Source of the DNA: Beroe ovata
Lineage: Eukaryota; Ctenophora; Nuda; Beroida; Beroidae
Assembly (NCBI GenBank): GCA_946803715.1
Contig: CAMPET010000131.1
Coordinates: 90,461 to 104,506, forward strand
Direction: 5' to 3'
Length of the DNA: 14,046 bases
Positions 1 to 8,785 of the stretch are shown here, in pieces (position 1 is the first letter of the stretch; each line of letters opens with the position of its first letter). Position numbers and translations under genes: made by a program. The notes under the pieces are model-generated. The model had not been told where the DNA came from and did no database searches. It saw only the letters and a list, made by a program, of their open reading frames with translations.

Positions 1-31
<31 letters not shown>
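1..31. repeat. (AC)n microsatellite
   Basis: Uninterrupted AC dinucleotide run opening the window. A second AC run closes it at 14030-14046. Confidence 0.98.
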
Positions 32-33
<2 letters not shown>

Positions 34-1217
34 TAATATATACGGAATACGGACACAGAAAATACTGACAAAATCAGGCAGACCAATAATAGGCAGACCA
101 ACAATACGCAGTTATCCCACTGGCTAGAGTTATTCACTACATGTAACTCTATGTATTGAGAGTGAAAATCAAGTTACCAAGAGAACCAATGAGTCCAAGC
201 CTCTTACTGTTGGCATCAACCTACTCATTCCCAGATCGAAGTCCGTGTTTGATTTCGGTGGTGCTGTCCAAACTGGAGGACGCCCAAGTTCCCCTCCATC
301 TGTGACAAGGCTTCCTCACACCCCAGCAGAGCATTTCATATCTTGACAAATGGGGTGTCAGGATGGCAACTATCATTGGGTCGTGCTGCACTTGTGAAAT
401 AATTGTTATTTCAATGATACTAACAATATGAACTTAAATAGGATGGAGCTTCATTAAGTCAGGATCAACCTTAGTGGTTAGTATAGCTTCTTTTCTTGTT
501 TTCTTTATAAACCTAATAACTAATATATTGATTGAGTAAATCCTTGTTCATTTCAGATTGCTGTATTCCAAACGGTGTTATCATTGAATAAACATTGGTA
601 GCAGGAAGTGGTAACGGTTACCCTCTCTTGGACTGAGGCATGCCAAAAACACAGTACTCCAAATCTGACGTGCTGATTGTTTTCACTTTTTGCCCTGTGT
701 CGACTTGAGATCCGACCTTTGTCTTATGCTAACACCAGCATTCCATTCTGTAATCCGTACCTTCACGGTATTCGGTAACTGTATCCTTCTGAACTGTGTC
801 CTTGTTAACTCTAGCGACCCTCGTCTACCAATATGCAGCAAAAACGGTGCCACGGCATATTAGTCATCGCACTAGCTGCCTCACTAGAGAAAGTCTTGTC
901 AACCACATGGCCTTCTCTCAAGGGGGATTTTACGTTCTTTTTAGCATTCACCATGGTTATCATGAAATATTAACCTTTCAACACAACTTTATAAAATCAA
1001 ATTTGAGTGCTATGTAACCTAGCTGCAATATCGAAAGGGACTTTAGGAGGGGGTCTGTTATAGTGCACCCGAATAGTATGCTCGTGTTTTGCTGACTAAA
1101 CAGTAAGACTACTTTGTATCAAAAGTATCTCTAAAATTCCAATGATCTAACCATCATACAAGAAAAGCTACAAAGTTAAGTGTCCTCAGGAGTTGACTCT
1201 ATTCTTTATGGCAAGGG
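32..1217. other. No supported gene
   Basis: About 1.2 kb of unique-looking, moderately AT-rich sequence. Short open frames occur on both strands (for example 796-1017 plus, and a frame of about 50 codons on the minus strand near 175-325). None has recognisable homology, a convincing start, or flanking splice sites that extend it. An AATAAA lies near 586-591 but no coding sequence can be tied to it. Confidence 0.5.
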
Positions 1218-1615
1218 GGAAGTTCGACCCTAAGGAGGAAGTTCGTCCCTAAAAAGCGGACGTCCACTTTATCTCCAAAAATGCAGACAATGATCAAGAA
1301 AGCGGGCATCATCTCAAAAAAGCGGACGTCCCCTTTTTTGAAATCCTGCTTTTAACGTCGTTCGATACGAAAGAAGCACACTAATCCATCTATCTTTTTC
1401 GCTATCCCTCCCCAATAACAGCAACCTTCTTTCCACACGGACATCCACCAACAATTCTGTTGGGTAGTCATGGCATCTTGTTTTTGAGGCAATAAGATGT
1501 TGTAAAAGTACGGTTTTCTGTACTGTGACCCTCCAAAAAGCGGACGTCCGCTTTTTTGATAATTGTCTGCTTTTTTGGTGAAAAAGCGTCTGCTTTTTAG
1601 GGTCGAACTTCCTCC
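1218..1615. mobile_element. Non-autonomous foldback element with GGAGGAAGTTCG ends
   Basis: The left end (1234-1265) and right end (about 1580-1615) are inverted complements. They start GGAGGAAGTTCG(A/T)CCCTAAAAAGC and run into GCGGACGTCC blocks. The tip GAAGTTCG(A/T)CCCTAA is doubled on the left (1218-1233 and 1237-1252). Inside the right arm is a perfect 22-bp palindrome, 1535-1556, centred on GACGTC. No transposase is present: the minus-strand open frame across 1352-1768 is only the element read through. I could not find a clear target-site duplication, so the superfamily is unassigned. Confidence 0.6.
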
Positions 1616-1926
1616 AGACGGCCGGAATTCAAAAGCAGGCGGAATTTCAAAAAAGCGGACGTCCGCATTTTTGAGATGTACCCGCTTTAAGGGACCGTTC
1701 ACATATAACGTCATCAAAACTTCGGCATTTTTTACCCCCGTCCCCCCTCCGTAATCATCCGTAATCAAAGCACAAACCCCCCTCTCAGAAGGAAAATATT
1801 ACGTAATCACGGGCCCAACCCCCCTTCTGACGGCAAAGGTCTGAAAGGGACAAAGGAATATGATATAGAGCCTTCTCCAGTGAATTACAAGCTTGATGGG
1901 AGGCGGGGCAAAATGACTTGCATTGC

Positions 1927-1964
1927 TGTCTATAGTGTCTGTTAGTGTCTATAGTGTCTGTTAG
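1927..1964. repeat. 19-bp direct repeat, two copies
   Basis: TGTCTATAGTGTCTGTTAG occurs twice head to tail (1927-1945 and 1946-1964) with no mismatch, followed by TGTTCAG. Confidence 0.9.
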
Positions 1965-2266
1965 TGTTCAGATTCCTAGGTCGAGGGGCAACCTTGAACA
2001 TTTTGATCCAGGACTCGACAGACATGCCTGTAGGATGTTCACAGACTGGCTTACACTCGCCCTACAGGCTGCTTTCTGCTTTGATTGCGTAGTATGCCGA
2101 CTGTTATTCACTGTATTGTATCCGGTGGAGCCTCTTGGCCATTTTGAGTGGAGTATAACTGAGTTTCTACGCTCATTACACACTGCTGAAGTGTCACGTG
2201 ATCTGATAATTACACCCATGATATACCACGCGACCTGCCAGAGGTATATTCACTTACTGTGAACCT

Positions 2267-2675
2267 AATCAGAGAAAATGATGCATGTCAAACTTTGAAC
2301 TTGCAGTTTGACAGGCATCGAGGGCCAAGAATTCTAAAAATGTCTTGAATATGTAATCAAGGTCAAACCCCCCTCCCTCCTCCGTAATCAAGCGTAATAA
2401 TTTGGAAACCCCCTCCCCCCCTCGGCTGTGTTACGTAATATGTGAACGGTCCCTAATCAGAGGAAATGATACATGTCAAACTTTGGACTTACAGTCTGAC
2501 TTACAGTCTGACTTACAGTCTGACTTACAGTCTGACAGGCGTCGAGGCCCAAGAATTCTGAAAATGTCTTGATTACGTAATCAAGGTCAAACCCCCTCCC
2601 TCCTCCGTAATCAAGCGTAATCATTTGGAAACCCCCTCCCCCCTCGGCTGATTACGCAATATGTGAACGGTCCCT
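2267..2675. repeat. Tandem duplication of a ~200-bp unit
   Basis: Unit A (2267-2454) and unit B (2455-2675) are homologous throughout. Both start AATCAGAG(A/G)AAATGAT, pass through AAGAATTCT, CCGTAATCAAGCGTAAT and a C-rich block, and end at the same GAACGGTCCCT terminus. Unit B is longer because of a 12-bp expansion. Before unit A the text TGTGAACCTAATCAG looks like a third terminus that lost GGTCC. Unit B carries the perfect 18-bp palindrome CTTGATTACGTAATCAAG (2568-2585), which is degraded in unit A. Confidence 0.85.
2486..2533. repeat. 12-bp minisatellite (GACTTACAGTCT)x4
   Basis: Four perfect copies of GACTTACAGTCT occur inside duplication unit B. The matching place in unit A holds one diverged copy, so the array expanded after the duplication. 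Confidence 0.95.
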
Positions 2676-2757
2676 AAAAAGCGGACGTCCGCTTTTTGAT
2701 CAATGTCTGCTTTTTTGATGAAAAATAGGACGTCCGCTTTTTAGGGTAGAACTTCCT
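2676..2757. mobile_element. Second copy of the GGACGTCC element right arm
   Basis: This segment is homologous, in the same orientation, to about 1535-1615: a 22-bp palindrome centred on GACGTC (2676-2697), then TCTGCTTTTTTG, GGACGTCCGC and CTTTTTAGGGT(A/C)GAACTTCCTCC. The homology runs a few bases further (CAGAC(G/T)GCC). No left arm is present beside it, so it is a solo end or half of an element split by the 1690-2675 insertion. Confidence 0.7.
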
Positions 2758-2869
2758 CCAGACTGCCAGATTTGGTAAAATAAAAGGGGTATTCCGCCAA
2801 TAAACAGCAACATCACACTTTGGGAGACCGGGTCATTGGTCATAACAGCTTGATAAATAAACTTACAAC

Positions 2870-2903
2870 CTATAGTATTATACTATAGTACTATACTATA
2901 GTA
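2870..2903. repeat. AT palindrome cluster
   Basis: CTATAGTA TTA TACTATAG (2870-2888) is followed by a second self-complementary TACTATAGTA at 2894-2903. The whole stretch could form a small hairpin. No function can be assigned. Confidence 0.8.
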
Positions 2904-3102
2904 AGACTATCTGTTTCAACAGTTTATCTCGCTCACAAAACTTGTAGCATGTAGGCAGATACTAAGATAAAATAAACGCTATCAATCACATGCACGGCTT
3001 GTATGTACAGTGAAGCTTAACCAGACAAACTTCCAGCTCCTCAATTTCAGTCAATTTCTAATTACACAATTTGGAAGAGTCAGTGACTTATTGAACACAT
3101 TA

Positions 3103-4635
3103 TCACGTTCTGAAGACTTGTTTGTGCTTATCAGTGAGAGGTACGTACACCACTTTCATTAGACTCTTCTGAGTGACATTGCCATGTTCGTCCTTGTCAA
3201 GTTGGATAAAGTCCTGGTTACACCCACTTGGCCCAACTGGACACACTAACCTGCCTCTTTTTGACAACTGCTCGATAAGCTGAGAGATAACAGCTACATA
3301 ATTATAGGTTTATAGAAACTATTATCATGATGTGACAAAACCACTACTATTACATGTTGTGATACACCTACTATCACTACTATAACTACATACTGGCTGT
3401 GGTAGGGTAGGGGCTGCAGCTCCAACATGGATACAATCATACGGTGCTTCCTCTGAGTAGCCATTTCTCCCATCTCCTAGCACATACTTCACTCTGCCAC
3501 TGCTCATCAACGAACTGTGATTCTTCCGTGTATTGGATACTGACAAATCCACCAGCTCCTTCACATGATCAATACCAACAACTCTACCTGACTCGCCAAC
3601 CTGAGGAAATTGAATAGAAACATGAAGTGGTGAACCAACAGTAGCCAAATTCAACACATGTTCAGTGTTCACAATAATAATGGCAGTTCCACAAGCGAGC
3701 AATCCAGCTGACGGTATATTGAATGAGCTTACCATGATAGCCATGCATGCAGTGAAATATCCTGAACCACTGCCCACATCCAGGACTTTACTGCCTGGTT
3801 GTAGGTGAGGAACAAGAGCTTCTAGAGCATATGCATGCATTGATGGTGCACTGATGGTTACATTGCATCCTATGGACTGTGGTGTGTCTCTGTAAACATC
3901 ACGGGAAGGACAAAAGTCCTTCCTATCTACAGTCACCATTGCATTGTAGACACTCGCTGTCTTGATAATGCGGTGTTCTGAGGGAGTGGTAATGAGGGGT
4001 GGGGTTTGTCAGCGGGTAGATGTCTTGTATGAAGGTTGGGTCTGTAAGTGTGGAGATACGTTGCTGTCAAAAAGAGCAATATATCTTCTTGGGAAACTTT
4101 GAGCACAATATGATTACATTATTGATCGTATCAAAATATGGGATTTCAAAAAGATATCATAGTGGCAGTAGTTAGCTTCCCTTTTACACAATTAGCCGTT
4201 AACATGTTGATCATTAATGTCTGTGGACACTAGGTGCTCAAATGTATACTACAGAATGTAGTATATATGAGATATTTAATATGTGAATATGTAGATATAT
4301 AATAGGTATATTTATCAAATTAAATTTACACATGTGATAATCCAACATCTTCAGATGTATGATTATGATTCATAATGGATGAATTGAAATATTACCTTTA
4401 TTACGGTACATCAACTCTTAATTTTGTTGCTACAGTAAAAGGTTTCTTACAACTAAGGAAAACTACTTGTCCTATTTACAAACATAGTTTGCCTATTTTT
4501 GACACATTTCATCATCTTATCTGGGCAGGTATGTGCTAATCAGGATAACCTTATAAGATAGATCACCTGGATTATCTTACTTTTCAATTGGTCAACGAGG
4601 TCTTTTTGATTCCTTCCATGCGATCTCCAAGCCAT
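3103..4635 (-). CDS. PCMT1: Protein-L-isoaspartate (D-aspartate) O-methyltransferase, 4 exons
   Basis: Cytosolic repair enzyme. It methylates the abnormal carboxyl of L-isoaspartyl and D-aspartyl residues using S-adenosylmethionine, starting their return to normal aspartate. Minus-strand exons: 4635-4581, 3977-3733, 3600-3394, 3279-3103. Each boundary is GT-AG and phases agree, giving 227 residues, the length of animal PCMT1. Exon 1 encodes [18 protein letters not shown], the family N-terminus. Also seen: TISAPSMHA (about 59-67), SAM-binding LDVGSGSG (84-91), [18 protein letters not shown] (142-148), [15 protein letters not shown], and C-terminal [12 protein letters not shown]. Introns are 603, 132 and 114 bp. 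Intron 2 is a multiple of three with no stop in frame, so a naive reading runs straight through it and begins falsely at the internal Met at 3939. No break is visible. A foldback element lies just upstream of the start. Confidence 0.96.
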
Positions 4636-4715
4636 TGGTTGTCTAAGGATGTTGGGAATGAAATAATATACAAATTACTCATAATACAGACTTCGGTCGT
4701 ATGAAAATATATCAA

Positions 4716-4792
4716 TGACCCCCTACTGACCCCCTGCTGACCCCCTGGTGACCCCCTACTGACCCCCTGGTGAACCCCTACTGACCCCCTGG
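4716..4792. repeat. 11-bp array TGACCCCCTRS x7 (left arm)
   Basis: Seven tandem 11-bp units (TGACCCCCTAC, -GC or -GG endings, one unit TGAACCCCTAC). They form the left arm of the foldback element and pair with the right-arm array. Confidence 0.95.
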
Positions 4793-4800
4793 TCTCATGG

Positions 4801-4817
4801 AGGTCAAAATAAGGTCA
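4801..4817 (+). promoter_or_regulatory. AGGTCA-N5-AGGTCA (DR5-type nuclear receptor half-sites)
   Basis: The unique loop of the foldback element holds two perfect AGGTCA hexamers in direct orientation with a 5-bp spacer (AAATA). This matches the DR5 arrangement bound by retinoid-type nuclear receptors in bilaterians. The flanking arms repeat GGGTCA at the same 11-bp period. The match is seen; binding or function is inference only. Confidence 0.25.
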
Positions 4818-4830
4818 TAAAGTGATCACC

Positions 4831-4894
4831 GGGGGGTCAGTAGGGGGTCAGCAGGGGGTCAGCAGGGGGTCAGAAGGGGGTCAGTAGGGGGTCA
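4831..4894 (+). repeat. 11-bp GGGGGTCAGTA array, G-quadruplex-prone (right arm)
   Basis: Six runs of five or more G (4831-4836, 4843-4847, 4854-4858, 4865-4869, 4876-4880, 4887-4891) are separated by 6-base TCAGNA spacers. Four-run G-quadruplexes with 6-base loops are possible on the plus strand. As DNA the same strand can instead fold back onto 4716-4792. Confidence 0.9.
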
Positions 4895-4923
4895 TTGATA
4901 TATTTTCATACGACCCAGACTTC

Positions 4924-5893
4924 ACGCTACCAAGAATCATAATCAATCTCACACAAATAACTGAACTTTTGAGTGAGTGATGGGTACAATTATAATTTCT
5001 TCCAAAAAGGCGAGAAAAACAAATGAAAAACTACTTGAGTTGCAGTAAATAGGACATTGTAGCTCTACCTAAGTAATTAAATACAATAATATACGATGAT
5101 ATTATCAAAAGAACCTTTCTTTTCTAAATTATATTTTTTTTGTGATGCATGATATTATCACTGTTACATATATCAATTCATGAAATACGAAGAAAATACA
5201 AATTGAACATTCCCTGAACTTAAACTTTATCCAACATACACGAGCTACACCCTATAAAATTCACTTTGTTTGCAGCATATCCCTACACCTCTATAGATAA
5301 CTTTGGATTCCATGCTCTTGTTGGCTTTCTCTCGTTTATGCAGTAATGTTCATTGAAATTGTGCTGTAAAAATATAATTCAATTCAATTCAATTCAACGC
5401 TCTTTGTGTGTTCACCAGGTGCATGTTTCTATGGGAATAAGATGTAGAAGGAAGGTTGCATGTACAAAAAGTAGTAGCCTGTAGGCTCATTTCTTATGGT
5501 GCACTTTTGATTACATCACTCTTTCTGCTGATAGGAGAGACAAGAGTTGTACCTGCAGTTTGATGCACGCGCAATAATAGCCAGATCTTGCATGATATGA
5601 TTCTGTTGAGCACTCTGGAATAAGTGTTGCTGTGATCTCTCTTGATTTTGGACCTGGATTTAATTAGCTACAGCATTCAAAATCTTTGTCGTCACATTAG
5701 CATTCATACATTGATGTCCAGGAATTCTTGGCAGACTCCCTAGCCCCTTTTAAAATGTGACATTCTCTCTTTTTGGACTCACGGTGTGGCTGTTGCTATG
5801 GGGATAAGATGTAGTGGAAGAAGTAGCCTGTTAGATAATTTCCTGTGATGCTGTTTTGATTATGCTTCTGGCCTAAATCAAAGTGGCATGGAG
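4924..5893. other. Intergenic, no gene seen
   Basis: AT-rich sequence with no exon-like open frame on either strand. It holds an (AATTC)4 run at 5376-5395. It also holds a diverged direct repeat: 5427-5515 and 5793-5866 share CTATGGG(A/G)ATAAGATGTAG, AGTAGCCTGT and a later TTTTGATTA. These look like old interspersed-repeat remnants. Confidence 0.6.
5376..5395. repeat. (AATTC)4 microsatellite
   Basis: Four perfect AATTC units. Confidence 0.95.
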
Positions 5894-5967
5894 TAAATAA
5901 ATGAATAAATAAATAAATATTTTGATACACATCAACACTGGTTTCAATATATTTCTATGACACATTG
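5894..5967 (-). mobile_element. LINE 3' end fragment, minus strand
   Basis: Read on the minus strand, this ends GAAATATATTGAAACCAGTG...TATCAAAATATTTATTTATT with a TTTA-type tail. That matches, inverted, the 3' terminus of the plus-strand LINE at about 9853-9921. Homology fades beyond about 5967, so it is a short 5'-truncated copy or the edge of an inverted rearrangement. Confidence 0.75.
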
Positions 5968-6000
5968 ATCATGTGATAATCAGATTCAGAATGACATGGT

Positions 6001-6494
6001 TGTAGGGTTTTCCTACAGCCAGCGCCGCGCAATTGCAATTAATTCGTTCTTGTCAAGGATAAAATCCCGCCAGCCAGCCCAGCGAAAATAAACGGCAATC
6101 TTACAAGTGACATGGGCACTCGGGCACTTTGTCTGGCGCGGATGCTAAACCGCTGATGCAAGTCTGAGAATAAGTTTGAGCCGCACGCGCGCAAAACGAA
6201 ATTCTCGACAGGGGCTATCATCGATCGACAATCGGGCACTCCGACACCCTTACGCAGTCACGCATCATGATCATACAAAGTTACAAACATACACGATACT
6301 TGTCTGGCGATGGTAGACCGCTGATGCAAGCCGCGTAGAATTGAATAAGATTGCGCCGCGCCGCGCGCGCGCAAAACGAAATTCTCGACAGGGTCTATCA
6401 TCGATCGACAAGCATGATACAAAAAAAATGTCAGATTTTATCTGACTTCTTTTTTTGGCACACGCCTAGACCTTCATCATTTTGGTTTTCGGTG
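6001..6494. other. CpG-rich segment with internal direct repeats
   Basis: Markedly richer in CpG and GC than all neighbouring DNA. A ~105-bp unit occurs twice, 6129-6230 and 6300-6410. Both copies begin TTGTCTGGCG, share ACCGCTGATGCAAG, and end with GCAAAACGAAATTCTCGACA then ATCATCGATCGACA. Small hairpins lie at 6001-6017 (TGTAGG GTTTT CCTACA) and 6430-6446 (GTCAGAT TTT ATCTGAC, between an A-run and a T-run). There is no convincing coding frame. It could be a LINE 5' UTR with promoter-like repeats, since LINE sequence follows, or an unrelated non-autonomous element. Confidence 0.6.
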
Positions 6495-6994
6495 AAGGCG
6501 GCCGCGGCGCGCGAAAAACAGAGGTCAGATATAAAATTAAACCTGACAAATACAAATCAGATTGTTTGAAAAGTAAATACAAAGTAGCTACTTATTAAAT
6601 GGCAAGACTCTTGAACGAACTGGTCAAGAAAAAGATTTGGGGGTTCTCATCTATATCTCAGATTCCCTCCAGCCCCTTTGGTATGACAATATTAGAAAAA
6701 TGTATCAGTGTAAATGTAATCAGATGATATGTTGGGTCATGAGAAATTATACTTTGAGAGAATGAAAGAAAAGAATGTCATGCGGAGAATTTATAAACTT
6801 AAAGCTTTGATTAGGGGCCACACCTTGAGTATGGAGTGCAAGCATGGAACCCTCCTCCTGAGCATGGGAACTTGAGCTCGAGGGCATCCAGAGGGGCTTC
6901 ACCTGAATGATTGATGGGATGGGCCAGTTACCATACTCTGAGAGGCGAGAGGCTTGGGTATCTACAGCTCACTACACTGGCTGAACGTCGTAAT
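6495..6994 (+). mobile_element. LINE 3'-region fragment, copy 1
   Basis: This is nearly identical to 8849-9346 over 500 bp, starting AAGGCGGCCGCGGCGCG and ending CTGAACGTCGTAAT. It stops exactly at the N at 6995, whereas the second copy continues into the LINE C-terminal domain. The coding sense is a decayed RT thumb and post-RT region: fragments YLLNGKTLEQT, EKDLGVLI and YGVQAWNPPPEHGN can be read in shifting frames with stops. Confidence 0.85.
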
Positions 6995-6995
6995 N

Positions 6996-7223
6996 CAGTT
7001 TTCAAGAGATCTCAAGTCCATTTCACATTTAGTATGATTAGAAGCGTTAGAAACAATTTTCAAATCATCAGCAAATATTTTGCAAGCATTGCTTAGACCT
7101 AATGGCAAATCATTTATGAAAAGAACAAACAGGAGTGGTCCCAAGACGGAGCCCTGGGGAACACCTGATTTAACACACCTTGCATCAGAAAAATGCCCTC
7201 TAACCACGGTTCTCATGATTCTA
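6996..7223 (-). pseudogene. Reverse transcriptase fragment (LINE), inverted
   Basis: The minus-strand frame contains RT motif B (SGVPQGSVLGPLLF), FINDLP and the catalytic FADD motif C (KIFADDLKIV). It starts and ends at N bases (7224 and 6995). It overlaps, by homology, the last part of the plus-strand RT that stops at 8786, but differs in sequence, so it comes from another copy of a related LINE. Only about 76 codons are present and it cannot be functional alone. Confidence 0.9.
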
Positions 7224-7224
7224 N

Positions 7225-8785
7225 CAGCAGGCTAGCTATGTTAACTGCTTTAATGATTTGGGTTTATCATGGCAACTGAAAGATGAGTTAACTCGAAGGA
7301 AATCTGTTGGTGGTCAGCTCCAAGAGAGCTTACTAGACCAAATCCTGGTGAATAATGAAGGACTAGTAACAGGCCACAGAATAGAATGTCCCCTAGGAAA
7401 ATCTGACCATTCAAGCATTATGGTACAGCTTGGAGTGTCCCGATATCATGATATTAAGACAGACGTTGTTCATCAAAAGATTTTGTGGAGTAAAGTCTCT
7501 CCAGAAACTATTCAAGAATATAGTGCCAACAACATAGACTGGAGTTATTCTCATCCTGATCTAGATGTTGAGGGTATGTTGGAGGAACTCAATAGTAAAT
7601 TTCAAACTATCAACGAAACTGTTCCAACTGGCCTCTTCACTGAGAAAAATGTGCCATTGAAGTCACCATGGTCAAACTCTTCTCTGAAACGCAAACAGAA
7701 ACTCAAATGCAATGCTTGGAGACAGTTTGAGTTGAGCCCTTCTTCTGAGATGCTCAGTCATGCGTTGACAAGGCAGCAAATTTTCGAAGAAGAGAATATA
7801 AGACTGAAGCTTAACTATGAAAGAAAGCTTGCCCATCATGTCAAGGACAACTCAAAGGCCTTCTTCAGTTATCTTCGCAACAAACGTCTCTTAAAGTCTG
7901 GTGTTCAGAACTTGGAACGTGAAGATGGATCTCTTACAACAAATGCAGCAGAAGTGGCTGAAGAACTTGCTCAAGCATTTGGTACAGTGTTCACTGATGA
8001 ACCAACTGGACCACTTCCACAGTTCGATTCTTGCAATGATAGAGACTCTAGTATTGCAGATAATTCGCACGATTTAGAATTGAATGACATTAATATTTCT
8101 GCAGATGAAGTATCGTTAGAGTTAAGTAAATTAAATATTTACAAGAGTATGGGCCCTGACAACGTTCATCCCAAACTCTTATCTTCATTGTCAAAGGACA
8201 GTAGCTTTGTTAATGCACTTTGCAAGCTTTATCAAAAGTGTTTAGATACAGGCACATTACCTAATGTGTGGAAGACTGCAACAGTTATTGCTCTATTCAA
8301 ATCTGGATCGAAGTCCAAAGCTTCAAACTATAGGCCAGTTTCATTAACAGCTATTCTATGCAAAGTATTTGAGAGAATAGTACGTAAGCAAATGGTTCAG
8401 TTTCTTAACAGTAAAATATCAAAACATCAGCATGGTTTCGTCTCTAAAAAGTCTTGTCTTACTAATTTACTCGAGACATTTGATGCAGTTATAAGAATGT
8501 TGGAAGAGGGGGACTCAGTTGATATCCTATACCTTGATTTCTCCAAAGCATTTGATACTGTTCCCCATTATCGACTTTTATGCAAATTAGAAGCATTGGG
8601 TATACAGGGTAAGTTATTGAATTTCTTGAAATGCTTTCTCAGTGATAGGAGTATGCGAGTTTCAGTTAATGGTAAGTTCTCTTCAGTCATTAAGGTAATA
8701 TCTGGAGTTCCACAAGGGTCGGTTTTAGGGCCATTACTTTTCATTTTATTTATCAATGATTTGCCTCAGAGTGTTGTGAATATGG
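7225..8785 (+). pseudogene. LINE ORF2 fragment: endonuclease C-terminus plus reverse transcriptase
   Basis: Open reading frame of a non-LTR retrotransposon, truncated at both ends by N bases. The N-terminal part is the end of an APE-type endonuclease (NDLGLSWQL...LLDQILVNNEGLV, then the catalytic-type SDHS at about 7405-7416). A linker follows, then RT: GPDNVHPKLL, NYRPVSLTAILCKVFE, QHGF, motif A LDFSKAFDTVPH (Asp near 8536), motif B SGVPQGSVLGPLLF (about 8703-8744). Motif C (FADD) is lost at the 8786 junction. Motif spelling resembles the CR1/L2/Rex1 group; the clade needs a tree. No stop or frameshift is visible across 7234-8785, so the copy was fairly young or intact before truncation. Confidence 0.92.

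Larger units (their letters stand above)
1690..2675. mobile_element. MITE-like composite with AGGGACCGTTCACATAT termini
   Basis: The left terminus at 1690 reads AGGGACCGTTCACATATAACG. Its reverse complement (CG(T/C)AATATGTGAACGGTCCCT) occurs twice to the right, ending at 2454 and 2675. The interior is rich in TTACGTAATC and C-tract motifs (CCCCCTCC next to CGTAATCA) in direct orientation. There is no coding capacity for a transposase. The two right ends come from a tandem duplication (annotated separately). The element abuts GCGGACGTCC repeats on both sides, so it may be nested in the family at 1218-1615. The class is unknown. Confidence 0.55.
4695..4915. mobile_element. 221-bp foldback MITE with 8-bp target duplication
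   Basis: The termini GGTCGTATGAAAATATATCA and its reverse complement are perfect inverted repeats that continue into the internal array. The element is flanked on both sides by CAGACTTC (4687-4694 and 4916-4923), an exact 8-bp target-site duplication. No open frame is present, so it is non-autonomous. An 8-bp duplication is known for hAT, P and Merlin transposons. The GG-start termini lack the usual hAT CA(G) start, so Merlin-like or an unnamed group remains possible. It sits between the PCMT start codon (4635) and its upstream DNA, 59 bp away, so it may lie in the promoter or 5' UTR. Confidence 0.88.

Noticed and set aside
175-325. Minus-strand frame of about 50 codons in the left unique region
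   Set aside because: Too short, no start in context, no homology recognised and no neighbouring exon that joins it.
1218-1252. tRNA-type B box (GTTCGACCC) suggesting a SINE
   Set aside because: No A box at the right distance and no tRNA fold; the motif is part of the element's terminal repeat.
1352-1768. Minus-strand open frame of 138 codons
   Set aside because: It lies across inverted repeats and palindromes of a foldback element; the protein is compositionally random and the plus strand is equally open there.
1945-2262. Plus-strand open frame of 105 codons
   Set aside because: It is inside the MITE-like composite, begins in the 19-bp repeat, and has no recognisable motif or splice context.
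4716-4894. CRISPR-like regular repeats
   Set aside because: The units are 11 bp with no spacers, arranged as inverted arms of a foldback transposon with target duplication in a eukaryotic setting.
6351-6569. Plus-strand frame bridging the CpG-rich segment and LINE
   Set aside because: It crosses the boundary of two different repeats and contains no conserved motif until decayed LINE sequence.
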